From: Glandiceps talaboti
Lineage: Eukaryota; Hemichordata; Enteropneusta; Spengelidae
Assembly: GCF_964340395.1 (NCBI RefSeq)
Contig: NC_135554.1
Span: 5,133,975 to 5,197,974 of the forward strand
Length of the DNA stretch: 64,000 bases
Reading direction: 5' to 3'
The notes beneath the pieces were generated by a model. That model saw only the letters and a program-made list of their open reading frames with translations. It did not search any database and was not told the origin of the DNA. A program made the position numbers and the translations under genes. Positions within the stretch are counted from its first letter, which is position 1, and every line of letters starts with the position of its first letter. Below, piece after piece: positions 25,152 to 36,063 of this stretch.

Positions 25152-27370
25152 TTACGTAATCCTGGAGGCATTTTGGCGACGAGGATGGCTCAAAACTTCG
25201 GTATTGTCAATGTGCGTTGTGTTATCAGTGATAGCGGCACAGTCCATGCTAACTTGACTGTCATGTTGTGAGGTCTTTATCATAGTAGACACCTGGTTAG
25301 GTGGCATTGATAACTCTGTAGGAGTCTCTGGAGTGAAGCTTGGTACAGTTGGTTCTCTTGGCAATGTAGCACTAAGATATGGTGGAGGTAGTGATGGTTT
25401 CATAGGTAGTTCTTGAGGTATGATTTCGTCAGTTTCACAGGTGTCATCATTGTGGTGTTGTAAGCCTGTTGAGATTGGTTTGCTATGACATTGACTTTGC
25501 ACTTTGTAACACTCAGTACGTTTGACCTTGTAGGAAGATGCACGAAGTTGTGAACCTACAAATTTACGAATGAAACACCATTCGCCATTAATATCAGTTA
25601 CTAAGTATCTGCTGCGTGCATGAGACTTATTGCGGTCGCCATATAAGTAGACAAGGTCTCCGACTTTAACATCCACAGGAAAGGAAGTCTTGTTGCGGTG
25701 CTTCGATTTTTCACTGTATGAATGGTTTGTGTTGCGCTGGTCATGTTGCGACGTTATTAACTGACGGTCTGAGAGTGGGATTTGATCATTAGTGAATTGA
25801 TCACGTTGTGTCCACATTTCTCTGGCAGACAAGCCCCTACTACGTATACGGGAATTTAGACGGGCGGTTGCAATACTTAATGTGAGTGGGGTTACTGGGC
25901 CACCGCTAGGTTCCTGACGGAGAAGTTCCTCTTCCAGTTCATAGATAGCCTTTTCAGCAACAGGGTTTTTGTTAGGATTCTTTGTACGCCCTACTTCAAT
26001 GGTCAATCGAAGTTGACTAAGTGTGTTGTCTGTGCGAAGTGGCATGAAACCAGGGGCTGGATCCACACGTATAACTGCAGGTGGGCCGTCTAGTGGGTGC
26101 AGTTCCATAGCAAGGCATGCTAGGGCATCACGAAGGGTGGTGTGCTTTTCATCTCTGATAATGCAGGAAGCAGTGAAGGATGTGGTTGTTTCCCTTAGAA
26201 CAAGGATAAATTGACGACTGCGCTTGATAACGTCTGCGGCGAATGATATGCCAACACACTCTGGAGGGTCCTCCGTAGACTGGTGCATGAGGGGACCTGG
26301 TAGTTGCTTTAGTGACAGGCACGTGTGACAGTTCTCTGATACCTGGTTCACAGCGTTGTCTAGGTCAAGGGCGTAGAAGTAGCGTCTCATGACAAGTTTG
26401 AGTTGGTGTTTAGATGGGAGATTGAGCTTGATGTGCAGAGCTGTCAGTAGTCCATCAAGTACAGGACGTGGGATAATGACTAGCTCGGAAGTTCGATGAA
26501 ATGGTTCGTTACGCTTGACAACCAGCAGGCCGTCGTTTGCAATAGTAGCAACGGCAGTAACAAGTCTTGAGCCACCGCTGGTCTTCTTCACGAGGAAAGA
26601 TGGGTTTAAGTATTCTGCAGTGACACCTGAATCCTCTGGTCGTTGGAACATGCCAAGTTTTTCCAGGTCGTCAAACTTCTGCTGTAGCTCCACCAGCTTA
26701 TCACGGGCATATTGAGGGACTCTTCCTTTTCGCTGTGGTGGTTCGACTGGACCCATATTAACTGTTGCTTCGAATTGGCCCATTGCGCCATTGTAACAAG
26801 TAATGGCAGGGTCAAAAACATTGTCATACTTCTGCAACAGACTTTGAAAGGCAGACCGGTCTACAGCTTGTAAGACTGAATCCGGATCAAGTGTGACATC
26901 ATTACTGTAGTGTCTAGGAGTAGTTATCTTCGGCTTTGTGCACGGTTGTTCTATGGGGATATTTCTGTCGGTGGAGTCGATTGTTGACACATGTAGAACT
27001 TGACACAAGTGGTCGTTCCGGCGGATGGTGCGTGGCGAATCAGTATCATTGTATAAACGGATTCTACCTGCAACAGAGTCTATTATACCGTGTTGAGGCC
27101 ATTTCTGTGATTGCTTGAGTCGTTGGTTACTTGCCGAATCAATACGTGGTTCCACAGCAACAGTATCATCCTTGTCAAGTTCACTTGGCAGTGTTACTTC
27201 CAGGAACTCTCCTGGCCAGACAATTGTCGTTTTTGGAGGTGAGCGCACTAAGAATGACTGTGTGCGACGGACTGCTAGGGAACTGGATTCTCTGTCTAAG
27301 TAACCATATTGTAGGACATTGGAGCCTTTAATGATAATTTGATGTTTCGCAGGACGAAGGGATATATCAT
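25152..27370 (-). pseudogene. pol fragment: RT start fused to integrase, RT core and RNase H deleted
   Basis: The frame is open from about 27370 to a stop at 25152. Numbering from the GTG-decoded codon at 27248, residues 200-233 are the start of reverse transcriptase (YLNPSFLVKKTSGGSRLVTA). The next residues already belong to the linker before integrase (IANDGLLVVKRNEPFH). The YXDD active site, the rest of RT and RNase H, normally several hundred residues, are absent, with the junction near 26550. Integrase is complete: a zinc-binding region (H272, C307, C310; the usual second histidine is replaced by leucine near 277), then D339, D396 and E432 with the canonical 35-residue D-E spacing, and a C-terminal module GDLVYLYGDRNKSHARSRYL. 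Upstream, the frame is broken from protease by a TA-repeat indel. It cannot reverse transcribe; whether its integrase is made is unknown. Confidence 0.8.
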
Positions 27371-27676
27371 TATATATACGGTCATGAAAGGCATACCGGC
27401 TAGAATATCAACGTCTAACTCTTCTACTACAAGTGCATCAAGTACCAGGTCAATGTTGTTGCGGTTGACAACAATGTGTGTTTCTCCGGTTACGTTAAGT
27501 GGTGTAAAGCCATCAGCATGGAGGGCACGTTGCGTTGACTTCTTGACCAGAGCTCCAATATACTTGGCGACTGAAGACTTTATCATATTAGTTTCAGCAC
27601 CAGTGTCTAGTGTTAGGTGGATTGGGTGGTGTTTAAAGAATGCCTTGAACGAGGGTGACTGCTTAGTGGTTGACAC
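27296..27676 (-). pseudogene. Retroelement aspartic protease, frame-broken at its 3' side
   Basis: This 126-codon frame has the retropepsin active site LTLDTGAETN (D24) and a C-terminal ILAGMPF motif. It overlaps the end of gag by a few codons in the +1 frame. After MPFMT the reading continues out of frame: the homologous continuation into pol lies in another frame, entered across a TATATATA run at about 27370-27378. The simplest explanation is a 2-bp slippage indel. The gag/protease overlap may be a natural frameshift site or a second lesion. Confidence 0.75.
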
Positions 27677-28709
27677 GGCATGTATGGACTGGAGTAATCT
27701 CTACTTCAGGGCTGTGTGAAGGATGTAATAGTACTTCCTCTTCATCATTGCTGTAGTACTCATCATCGGTACAAGTGGTCTGACGTGTCTTGGAAATGTA
27801 TGTGCGATCCTCAGGTGGTAGGAATTTGCAGGTGCTGAGATAGTGCTGATAATTTTGGCGTCCTGCTTGCTTACACAATGGACATGACTTGTTAACACGT
27901 TGTCTAGCCTGTGGCTGACTAGTGGTAGTTGTGGTAAACTGCCTGTTACCCTGTGATCTTATGTATTGTTTGGTAGCTGACCGCAAGACTTTTGCATAGG
28001 CGGCTGAGTGGACCTCATCAAGTAGTGTATCAAGTGCCTGTGATATTTCTGGTTTGAGTGAGGCAAGTGTTTTTGATCGTAGTTCTGTACCATACCGTTG
28101 TTTGACCAGTCTTGGCAAATCTGGATGTACAAGTCGTAGCCATGTTAGAACTATTAAGTTCTCTAATGAGGGCGACATTTCTTCATCTGATTCTAAAGTC
28201 TGGTCAAGGTGGGTTATATTGCTGTCTTTAATAATCAGGTTGTCTTCGATAAATGAAACCAATCGTTGGTACAGGTCTTCAGGTCGTTCATCGACGTCTA
28301 ACTTGATGTCGTTAAAATCAAGGAAGTGTGCACCGGATGATTGAAATCCATAGTGAAGACGGATGGCTTGCCAGATGGAGTTGATAGAAGTTGAATTTTT
28401 AATGATGGTATTCCTTGAAATCACCGGACAGTAGTTGGCGATTTGACCTAACATCAACTCGAGATGGGTGGTCTTTTGTTGTGCTGTGCGTCGTTTTGCT
28501 TCCGGTAAACTTTCATTGTCATTGGTGAAGCCACGTAAAGGGGTTGACTTTGATTTCCTCCCCCACTTACTTCCCTCTTCCAGGAATATGGCAAAGTTAT
28601 CATCTAAGGACAACGAATACTGGAGATTTTGACGCCAGGCTTCAAAGGATGTTATGGTTTCGTGTTTTGATAGAGACCACTGCTTCGGTGCTCTGACACT
28701 GTGGGCCAT
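27663..28709 (-). CDS. gag-like protein of the LTR retrotransposon
   Basis: An intact 348-codon frame from ATG (28709) encodes the structural protein of the element. It is a helical N-terminal and central region ([20 protein letters not shown] onward) followed by a zinc-knuckle-like motif C276-X2-C279-X9-H289-X4-C294 and an acidic tail ([11 protein letters not shown]). It starts about 145 bp inside the 5' LTR. Function as capsid/nucleocapsid is inferred from position and the Cys/His motif. No stop or frameshift is seen, unlike protease and pol. Confidence 0.75.
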   Translation of the reverse strand: MAHSVRAPKQWSLSKHETITSFEAWRQNLQYSLSLDDNFAIFLEEGSKWGRKSKSTPLRGFTNDNESLPEAKRRTAQQKTTHLELMLGQIANYCPVISRNTIIKNSTSINSIWQAIRLHYGFQSSGAHFLDFNDIKLDVDERPEDLYQRLVSFIEDNLIIKDSNITHLDQTLESDEEMSPSLENLIVLTWLRLVHPDLPRLVKQRYGTELRSKTLASLKPEISQALDTLLDEVHSAAYAKVLRSATKQYIRSQGNRQFTTTTTSQPQARQRVNKSCPLCKQAGRQNYQHYLSTCKFLPPEDRTYISKTRQTTCTDDEYYSNDEEEVLLHPSHSPEVEITPVHTCRVNH

Positions 28710-28837
28710 GTTGAACGGGTTGTAGAACGTATATACACTGTACTCACTGTGTGAAAGTGGTCTTCCTACTGCTACAGGTTAAGCTAGCTCGACATGATGT
28801 TGGGGTGATGAGGGTTGTCTCTGATGCGTTGAGTTTC

Positions 28838-28855
28838 GTTTCGACGCTGCCACCA
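28838..28855 (-). other. Primer binding site, tRNA-Leu-like
   Basis: Directly inside the 5' LTR the minus strand reads TGGTGGCAGCGTCGA. Its first 11 bases complement the CCA-bearing 3' end of a common animal tRNA-Leu (..CGCTGCCACCA). It fixes the LTR boundary and the transcription direction. Confidence 0.65.
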
Positions 28856-28902
28856 CGCCAGTAATTGGACAAACACAGGGGAACAGTAGAAACGTGACTT
28901 TA
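28856..28902 (-). repeat. 5' LTR, inner part
   Basis: 47 bp identical to the matching part of the 3' LTR, interrupted after TTA (28900-28902) by the nested element. The rest of the LTR resumes at 31992. Confidence 0.85.
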
Positions 28903-29261
28903 GGCTGCTTTCACAAAAACTTGTTAGGGGGGGGGGGGGGGGATCGGGAGAATTTTTGTAAAACCCTATTTTTTTTTCAAGTACCCCCCCTTGCCATATT
29001 CCAAAATTTTTCGAGTACCCCCCCCCTGCCAAAGCCCCAAATATTTCAAGTACCCCCCTACCCGAATAAATTTTCAAGTACCCCCACCCAAATAATTTTT
29101 TTAGTCCCCGCCGGACGAAGCCCGGGATGGGGACTTATGGATTGGGTTCCGTCTGTCCATGTGTCCGTCTGTCTGTCCGTTCGTACGTACGGCCGTCCGT
29201 CCATCCGCAGCAGTTTCTTGGAGATGCCTGGACCGATTTTTTTTTCAAACTTGGTTCAGGG

Positions 29262-29770
29262 GCAACATACAATGGCATACATATGCACGTCAATTTGTTT
29301 CATGATACAATCCAATTTGGCCGCCTAGCAGCCATTTTGTTTGCAAATTTTCCTTGTCTAAAGCCATAACTCAGACATGCTTGAACAGATGTCATTCAAA
29401 GTTGGTATTAGGACAGTGTTCTATGGCATATATGTGCATATTCGTTGCTGTCATGATACGATCCAATATGGCCGCCTGACAGCCATTTTGTTTGCGATTT
29501 TTCTATGTCCAAAGCCATAACTCAGACATGCTTGAACATATCTCATACAAAGTTGGTATTAGGACAGTGTTCTATGGCATACATGTGCATATTCATTGTT
29601 GTTGTAATACGATCCAATATGGCCGCCTGGCAGCCATTTTGTTTGCGATTTTTCTATGTCCAAAGCCATAACTCAGACATGCTTGAACAGATCACATTCA
29701 AAGTTGGTATTAGGACAGTGTTCTATGACATACATCTGCATATCCATTTTCATTGTGATATGATCCCCCA
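29262..29770 (+). repeat. 151-bp tandem repeat inside the nested element
   Basis: Three-plus units with a 151-bp spacing, marked by GCCATAACTCAGACATGC at about 29363, 29514 and 29665, and by 'caatatggccgcctg.cagccattttgtttgc'. Preceded by a segment starting 'agtccccgccggacgaagcccgg' at 29103. Confidence 0.75.
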
Positions 29771-30137
29771 TACCTGACCAATCCTTTATTTTTGTAGGCA
29801 TGTTCCATGTCCAACAAGCAGACACAACATATCTAAGTCTGTTTGATTTAGGTTCACAAGTGTTGTTGCATGATCAGAGTAGTGATAATTCCTTAAAACC
29901 CAATCATAGCGGGGTCTATGTCATTCTCAATGACTTGTTTTGGAATACTCTTCCTGTGCATTTACATTCAATACCAAGTACAAAACTGTACATCATACAC
30001 TTAATACCAACTTTGTCCATTATATATATAATCAAGTTGTATATTGTGTGTATATATTATATACACAAACACCAGTTAAAACAAAATGTTATGTTAACCA
30101 GTGCATTGCCTTTCAAAAACAACAACATATACTTGTA

Positions 30138-30720
30138 AATGAATTACACTCTGAATAACTCTTGTAAAATGATCAGCAGACCAACTGAGTCTTTGTTTTC
30201 TGTTCAATATTGTATTAGTACATTATACTAGTACATTATACTAGTAGTGTTATAGTTGAATGTCATTTTAGTTGTATTTGCAAATATTGTGATGCACATG
30301 TTATCTAAAGAGAGTTTTGTACTGTATTGTTCCAGTTCAGTTTCACTTGATTCCTATTCTGTTAGATGAAATGTGACTGTCATTTTTGAGTCATACATTT
30401 ATTTTCTTTTGACATTATATTGAACTAATTTACATCAAACAAGAACGAGATACATGGCAATGCATTTTATTAAGAGTTTTTTCAGTGTTATTTAGACCAA
30501 TTTGATTTCTTTTAGCACACATTTAGGAAACTGAACTGGAACAATACAGTATAAAACTCTCTTTAGATAACATGTGCATCACAATATTTGCAAATACAAC
30601 TAAAATGACATTCAATTGTAACACTACTAGTATAATGTATTAATACAATATTGAACAGAAAACAAAGACTCGGTTGGTCTGCTGATCATTTTACAAGAGT
30701 TATTCAAAGTGTAATTCATT
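30138..30720. repeat. Inverted repeat inside the nested element
   Basis: Left arm 30138-30344 and right arm 30527-30720 are near-identical reverse complements around a ~180-bp spacer. Probably an older foldback/MITE that inserted into, or was assembled in, the larger element. Confidence 0.75.
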
Positions 30721-31721
30721 TTGTTAACATAGGACTGTTGTGGACATCAACTGTTCAGTTCCAGTTATCAAGTTCTTTCACTTTCAATTTGGAAATGTCA
30801 CCGTTTCTGACAAGCGCATCCCAGTCATATTCATCAAATTCAGATATGTTTTACAGAGATATGTTTTAAGCATTCCAAAAAAATTCAACAGTTTGTGCAA
30901 ACACTACTTTATGAAAATGTTTATTGAGACTATATTGGAGTATTTGCTCATATTGTTTCAGTTCACTACCTCAATCCTGCCATATATCTTTAGGGTAACT
31001 TTATATTGCGAGTTATGTCAAAGTTTATTTATTTATCTTTATATTTACAAGTACAGTAATAGTATATTCATGCAAAGTTGAAAAGTATGTGCAAAAAACT
31101 TATTTTACTTTTTCTCTGTTAACTCAGCTTGTGAGATATTGTCTTCCGTTTCACATGTAGCAGAATTTGCAAATATGCTAATTTTAGGAAATATTTAGAA
31201 TGTGTTATTAAAAGTTTATGTTGAAAATTATAGTCATATCTATAGGATGAAAAAATACCTTGCACAGAAGTTTTTGATACTTGTCAAGTATGTTTTAGTG
31301 CAGGTGCATCTTTTACATTTTGATGGCAAGCGGAAATGAACCTTTTCCAACTCCATTTTTTTTTTAACTTCCAAGAGCTGCAAATGTAAAATGTTGTCTG
31401 TCATATTTGTCTGTCATTTAATACTAGTAAGAGTTTACATGAAAAACTTACACATCATTGTGATAACCACAAACCAAAACACAGTCATGTCACAAAGAAT
31501 ATTTTCAGTACAGTGTAAAGGTAATTTCACACATTAAATGAACCAAATTTCAGTAGATAGTTGTGTACATGAAAGACACTGGTATTTTCAGACAAAAAAC
31601 AATCTGTACTACTCAATTCGCCCATTTCAATTTATCATTACATTAACAGTTTATCAAAAGAAAATTAAAATTTGACTGTTTTTGTTTTTCATTTTACTAA
31701 CTTGTGAGTAACTGTTGTTTG

Positions 31722-31740
31722 TAGTAGTTGTTGTTGTTGG

Positions 31741-31793
<53 letters not shown>

Positions 31794-31794
31794 G
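31722..31794 (+). repeat. (TTG)n microsatellite
   Basis: Simple trinucleotide repeat near the right end of the nested element. Confidence 0.9.
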
Positions 31795-31991
31795 AAAAAG
31801 GAAGACCAACATTTTAAAAGCTTATTTTCCCATGTTTGAAAAGTCATGATGTCAATTTATTTTCAGGTACCCCCCCCCCCCTACAACCCATAACATTTTT
31901 TCAGGTACCCCCCCACACACTATCCATATATTTTCAAGTCCCCCCCCTAAAATCTCCCGACCCCCCCTAACAAGTTTTTGTGAAAGCAGCC

Positions 31992-32084
31992 TTAATACGG
32001 ATAAACAATCATGGCGGAACGCATGTACCCAGAATGCAAAGCGTTCAGGGTAAACGTAAATACATTAATACAAGCCTACTGGCG
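31992..32084 (-). repeat. 5' LTR, outer part
   Basis: Continuation of the LTR after the nested element, including the duplicated TTA, ending TACTGGCG. It differs from the 3' LTR at about two positions near 32062. Confidence 0.85.
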
Positions 32085-32166
32085 CAGTATGATGAGAGAT
32101 AGCGTTACCACTACGCGGCTGTTCGTCAGTCATGTCCAGTATGTCAAGCTTAACTGTCTGGTTATT

Positions 32167-33141
32167 TACTACTCTAGCGTTATTATGAATGAAGGATTTT
32201 CATGAATGGTACAACTAGCGATATGGCTCATGACCTTACAACCATTAGATTGCATGGGCGACGGTGAAATCACTTCAACAGAACCCTCTTCTTGAATTTT
32301 AGTCGTAAACATTAGTTTGTGACAGTATTGCCTAAACGTACGAAGACAGTACTTATATGTAGCCATGAATAATAAACAGAGAGCAAAGATACATAGTCCT
32401 TTAATAATATATTTCACATAATTGGTATCAAGAACAGATTCATGTATCACGTTGGAGATGAAAATGTAGTTATACACCAAGAAATGTCCTGCACCTCAGC
32501 TCTGTGGCCAGTAAGATCTGCGACGCAATATTCAAATGTCTCACCTTCTACCAAATGAAAACATGACAAACCCAAAGTCATCCAACTCGGAGCAGAGAAT
32601 AAAGTGAATCCGAGTGAACCATCATTAAAATTGATACTTTCTTGTTTAAATTGATCCATGGGAGTGAGAAAAACTTTAGAATGATTACGAAGCACAGTGG
32701 CTGCACGGCTCAAATTTTGATATCATTTTCCTTGATCAAAGTTTGTTTCCAATCATGTTCTAAGACTTGTTTATTTGGCAACTGAACTGTCATGGGAGTT
32801 TCACTTAAGGTTGACATTTTCAAATTAGGAAGGGTTTGCAATATACAAGGACAGGGGGACTGGTACATTCAAATTATGACTATACAACACTTCATGATCT
32901 TGTTGGCAGTACTTCGCAATGTGTCTATAAAATATTCTTGTGAGAACAGCAAACAACCACGGGGGATTGTAATTACACAAAAATGACAGTTGTCAATTTT
33001 CTGCAACATTGAGTCACTGCAGGAGAGATGCCAGTCTGAAGAATAACCTTGAATTAACACTTGTGAATTTCTAAGTATTTTAGCTTTTGGAATACCAGTA
33101 TGACGGACAAATATCTGGGTATTACACCATATTAAAACCAT
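32167..33141 (-). pseudogene. Broken envelope-like glycoprotein remnant
   Basis: Three or four minus-strand open pieces lie end to end in different frames: about 33141-32869, a middle piece to about 32715, 32713-32447 and 32480-32169. The first has a Cys-rich block with a 'C..C.I.IPRGC' pattern. The third has several cysteines (LGLSCFHL, FEYCVADL). The last has a strongly hydrophobic ~20-residue span followed by a basic tail, like a membrane anchor and cytoplasmic end. This order resembles the envelope genes of invertebrate retroelements. The breaks look like small indels plus a stop. It lies outside the 5' LTR of the adjacent element, so it belongs to another, older insertion or to an unrelated host membrane protein. 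No polypurine tract separates it from the LTR. Confidence 0.4.
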
Positions 33142-33279
33142 AGAATGTTAGTTCAAAGTTACTGCACGAGCACATGATGGCAAATTTTGTTTCAAAATCA
33201 ATCGGGCCAACAAAAAATCACTGACCCCCTATTTGTAAAACTGAAAACAAGCTGACCCCCCCCCCCCATCACTTAATGC

Positions 33280-34040
33280 TAAAAGGGGGTTTTGTTTACT
33301 CTGTGAAGTCAATTTTAAGACTATTCAGACACTTTCATACAATAATTTCCAAGCTTTACAAGACAGCACCAACATGTAAAATGCAACTACATAGGGTTGA
33401 AATATTTTTTGAAATAAGGTTTAACAGCATCTTGACAGTAAGAGGTAGGTGGAAGAACTAGAGACTGTGATATGTCCATATGTTGTGGGGGGACCTGGGG
33501 GTCTCCCCTTAGAGCTCTGGAGGTTTTTTACTCTTAAAGGTAATTTTAGGCTATTCAGACCCTTTCAAGCAATAACCTCCAAGCTTTACAGAACAGCACC
33601 ATCAGGTATCAGAAAATATTCTTTATAACTTACCTAGGGTTGAAATATGTTCTTAAGAAGTTAAATGCCATCATTATAGCAAAGGTCAGTACATCTAATG
33701 GTAGTATCATTGGTAGGGGATATTTGGAGTTTTAAGGCAACTTTAGATTATCTTGGCAAACATTTAACATCTTTAAAAGACAATATGATCTCAAATTAGC
33801 ATAGGGTGAAAATATTTAAGAAAGGTTTAATACCATTATGACAGTAACAAGGTTAGTGCGTCTGATTGTTGGTTGAATGCATGAGTGACCTCTGGGAGGG
33901 AGGGAGTCCTTGAGGTTTTCCCCCTAGCAGATCTAGTTTTTTGTTTCTATTAAGGCAATTTGTAGGTTATTCATAGCCTTTGAGATAATATTTCCAAGCT
34001 TTGAAAAGCTAACGTAAATGTAAGTTTTAAATGAGTTTCA
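33280..34040 (+). repeat. Tandem repeat of ~200-235 bp units
   Basis: About four diverged units share 'TTTTAGGCTATTCAGACC', 'ataatttccaagcttta', 'agggttgaaatat' and 'gacagtaa..aggt'. Preceded at 33180-33270 by a 'TGACCCCC' poly-C segment like that near 13440. Confidence 0.65.
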
Positions 34041-35548
34041 CATGGCACATAAAAATGGGCCCGTAACATTGCCCGGTATAGGGGCATTAATATTGCATGT
34101 ATAGTCATAGACCCTACACGTGCAAATCCATGGTCAGCAGCCAGTGAAAGTTGGTAGATTCTGTAAAAGTAGTATGCATGTTGTTACTGTTTATATCATT
34201 AACTAAATACAGAGCCCACTCAGTGTAAGTGATGTTTGTGGGTTCTCTATCTTTATGGTGTCTATCTCAACATGTCCAAGCTTGTGATCAGGCTCACTGA
34301 TCTTAATAGTTCATTTAATAGCTTTGACTCGATTTAGGGAAAATGAGTGTATGATAACGGTTGTGAGAGAATACATTTAGTAGTGTCCGCGTTTAGAAAA
34401 TTGTATTTAATTTTGACACCATGGTTAAATCATAAGGGGTTACTTTAATTGAACATAATTGACTGTGTGTGATTAAGTTTGATCTGACTAAACACAGACA
34501 ACGCCAATGATATAAAAGTTTATGACAGTCTTGAGATAAACATTCCATTTTGATTTTAATCATAGATGTGGTGTATTGATATAGTTCTCAGACAACTTTC
34601 AATATTGGCGTCATGAAATATTTAAAGATAATGTCTATTCATAGCACGGATTTGTAATGTATTAACTTAATTGTTTTTCGAAAAAGATACCTAGATTGCT
34701 TTAAGATAGGAATACTAAAGGTATCATCCAGTTATGAACACGATGATTCAGATATACCTTGGTCAACATTATAATTTGTTTCTATTTTTAATAATCAGAG
34801 AATTATATTGATGACTGTACTTGTATGGTAGAGTTATTGAAAATAGTGGGGACCCGTACGCGTACAGTATTTTATGTATGGTCAGTATTTGTGTGAATGA
34901 TTGCGAAATTAAAGACTGGCCAGTCGAATGTATGTTCGTGGTGTGATTGAGAAGTACATAAGTCAATAGTCAACTCACGATATATTTACTGTACGATTCA
35001 ATTTTCTCATGATCTTTGATGCCATTTGTTCATCTAAGTATAAGACTGTTACAATGTGTTCTAACACTGAATATGACACAGTATTGATTGATTCTTATTT
35101 CCATGTTATTTTATAATAACTTGATTGATTTGTTTACTTCTACGTTAATGACAGCTTTTGCCAATTTTACTTTCTTCACCTAGAATGCGTTCAACTTATA
35201 TATTATCGTTATCATATTAAGTGTTTGAATATGTTAATGTTGTCTGACAGTGGGGTCAGACTTTTGGAGGAGGAGTTGATAATGTCACAGATGACATATT
35301 CACAATTTTAGTAAATTCAATATTTGACTACATTATGCCCTAGTTTAAAGGTCAGTAGACTTTATCAAGGACATGGAATTTATACCACAAGTAAAGCATA
35401 CTTAAGTCTGTATGACGACAGTCTACATTTCACACATAACTAGAATGCATATGCATATTGATAATTTGTCAATGTCACGGGAATACTCGTTAGGTCATAC
35501 CATGCAACCCCCCACCCCCCCTCTTAAAACTGTGTGATGTATTTTAGC
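34041..35548. other. Non-coding stretch
   Basis: AT-rich, no supported exon, RNA gene or element end. Confidence 0.5.
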
Positions 35549-36063
35549 TCTTTCCTTCAAGTCCAAGTCGACTCCGCTTCTTAACACTGGTGGACGAACC
35601 AGGCTTGGACAAGGACCATTATGTGCGTAATGACGCAAAGTTTAAACTATACGAAGAATAGTTGACAACCTTTGAGAGGAAGAAAAACAACGCCGCTGGG
35701 TGAGTGACAAATCGATGATTCGAGAACTTTTCGAAAGGACACTTTAACGATTATGCTACAATGGTAGGAATTCTACTCGAACTAGAACCGGTAACACATT
35801 GCAGTGACGGAATAAGACATCACAGAAGGAGGGATTGTGTTTCGAAGCGTGGAGTTGTGAATAAATAGACTGCGATAGAGACTATGACAAACGTTGCAGT
35901 CAAGCCTTCAATGAGGATCGACCAGCTGACATGCGTATAGCAGACAAGGATCAGTATTGAAATATAGTTTAACTTTCAAGAGATACCGGACTCTGATGCA
36001 GAACGCAGCAGTTCGCATGTGAACTTTTGAAGGACAAAGAACTCATTAATCATACGTTACGAT
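35549..36063 (+). promoter_or_regulatory. Possible promoter / 5' exon region
   Basis: A less AT-rich island. It contains an acceptor-like TTTTAG followed by an open segment (...TLVDEPGLDKDHYVRND...) that stops at about 35660, a donor-like GG|GTGAGT near 35698, and a final ATG|GTAAAG at about 36061. It could be 5' UTR exons whose start codon sits at a splice donor, or a decayed terminal exon. No downstream exon was found, so this is weak. Confidence 0.25.

Larger units (their letters stand above)
28903..31991. mobile_element. Nested PIF/Harbinger-like non-autonomous element (TTA duplication)
   Basis: The ends are exact inverted repeats (GGCTGCTTTCACAAAAACTT at left, its complement at right, extending to CTTGTTAGGGGG). 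The flanks are TTA on both sides (28900-28902, 31992-31994). The other LTR of the host retroelement provides the empty site with a single TTA, so the boundaries are certain. A 3-bp TTA/TAA duplication is characteristic of PIF/Harbinger transposons. No transposase is encoded. The interior holds poly-C/'caagtaccccc' runs, a 151-bp tandem array, a ~580-bp inverted repeat and a (TTG)n tract. Confidence 0.8.
24608..32084 (-). mobile_element. LTR retrotransposon (Ty3/gypsy-like), RT-deleted, split by a nested insertion
   Basis: The element reads right to left: 5' LTR (31992-32084 plus 28856-28902), primer site, gag, protease, truncated pol with integrase, polypurine tract, 3' LTR (24608-24744). After removing the nested 28903-31991 insertion and one TTA, both LTRs are 137 bp and differ at about two positions, so the insertion is young. 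Gene order (PR before IN) and a D-X56-D-X35-E integrase fit Ty3/gypsy-type elements. Almost all of reverse transcriptase and RNase H is missing, so the copy cannot replicate by itself. CAG flanks both outer ends (24605-24607 and 32085-32087), a possible 3-bp duplication. Family naming beyond gypsy-like is not secure. Confidence 0.85.

Noticed and set aside
24836-25171. Hydrophobic 111-codon frame as an env gene of the LTR element
   Set aside because: Its content comes from ~60-bp tandem repeats and it lacks cysteine pattern, signal peptide and anchor organisation of an envelope.
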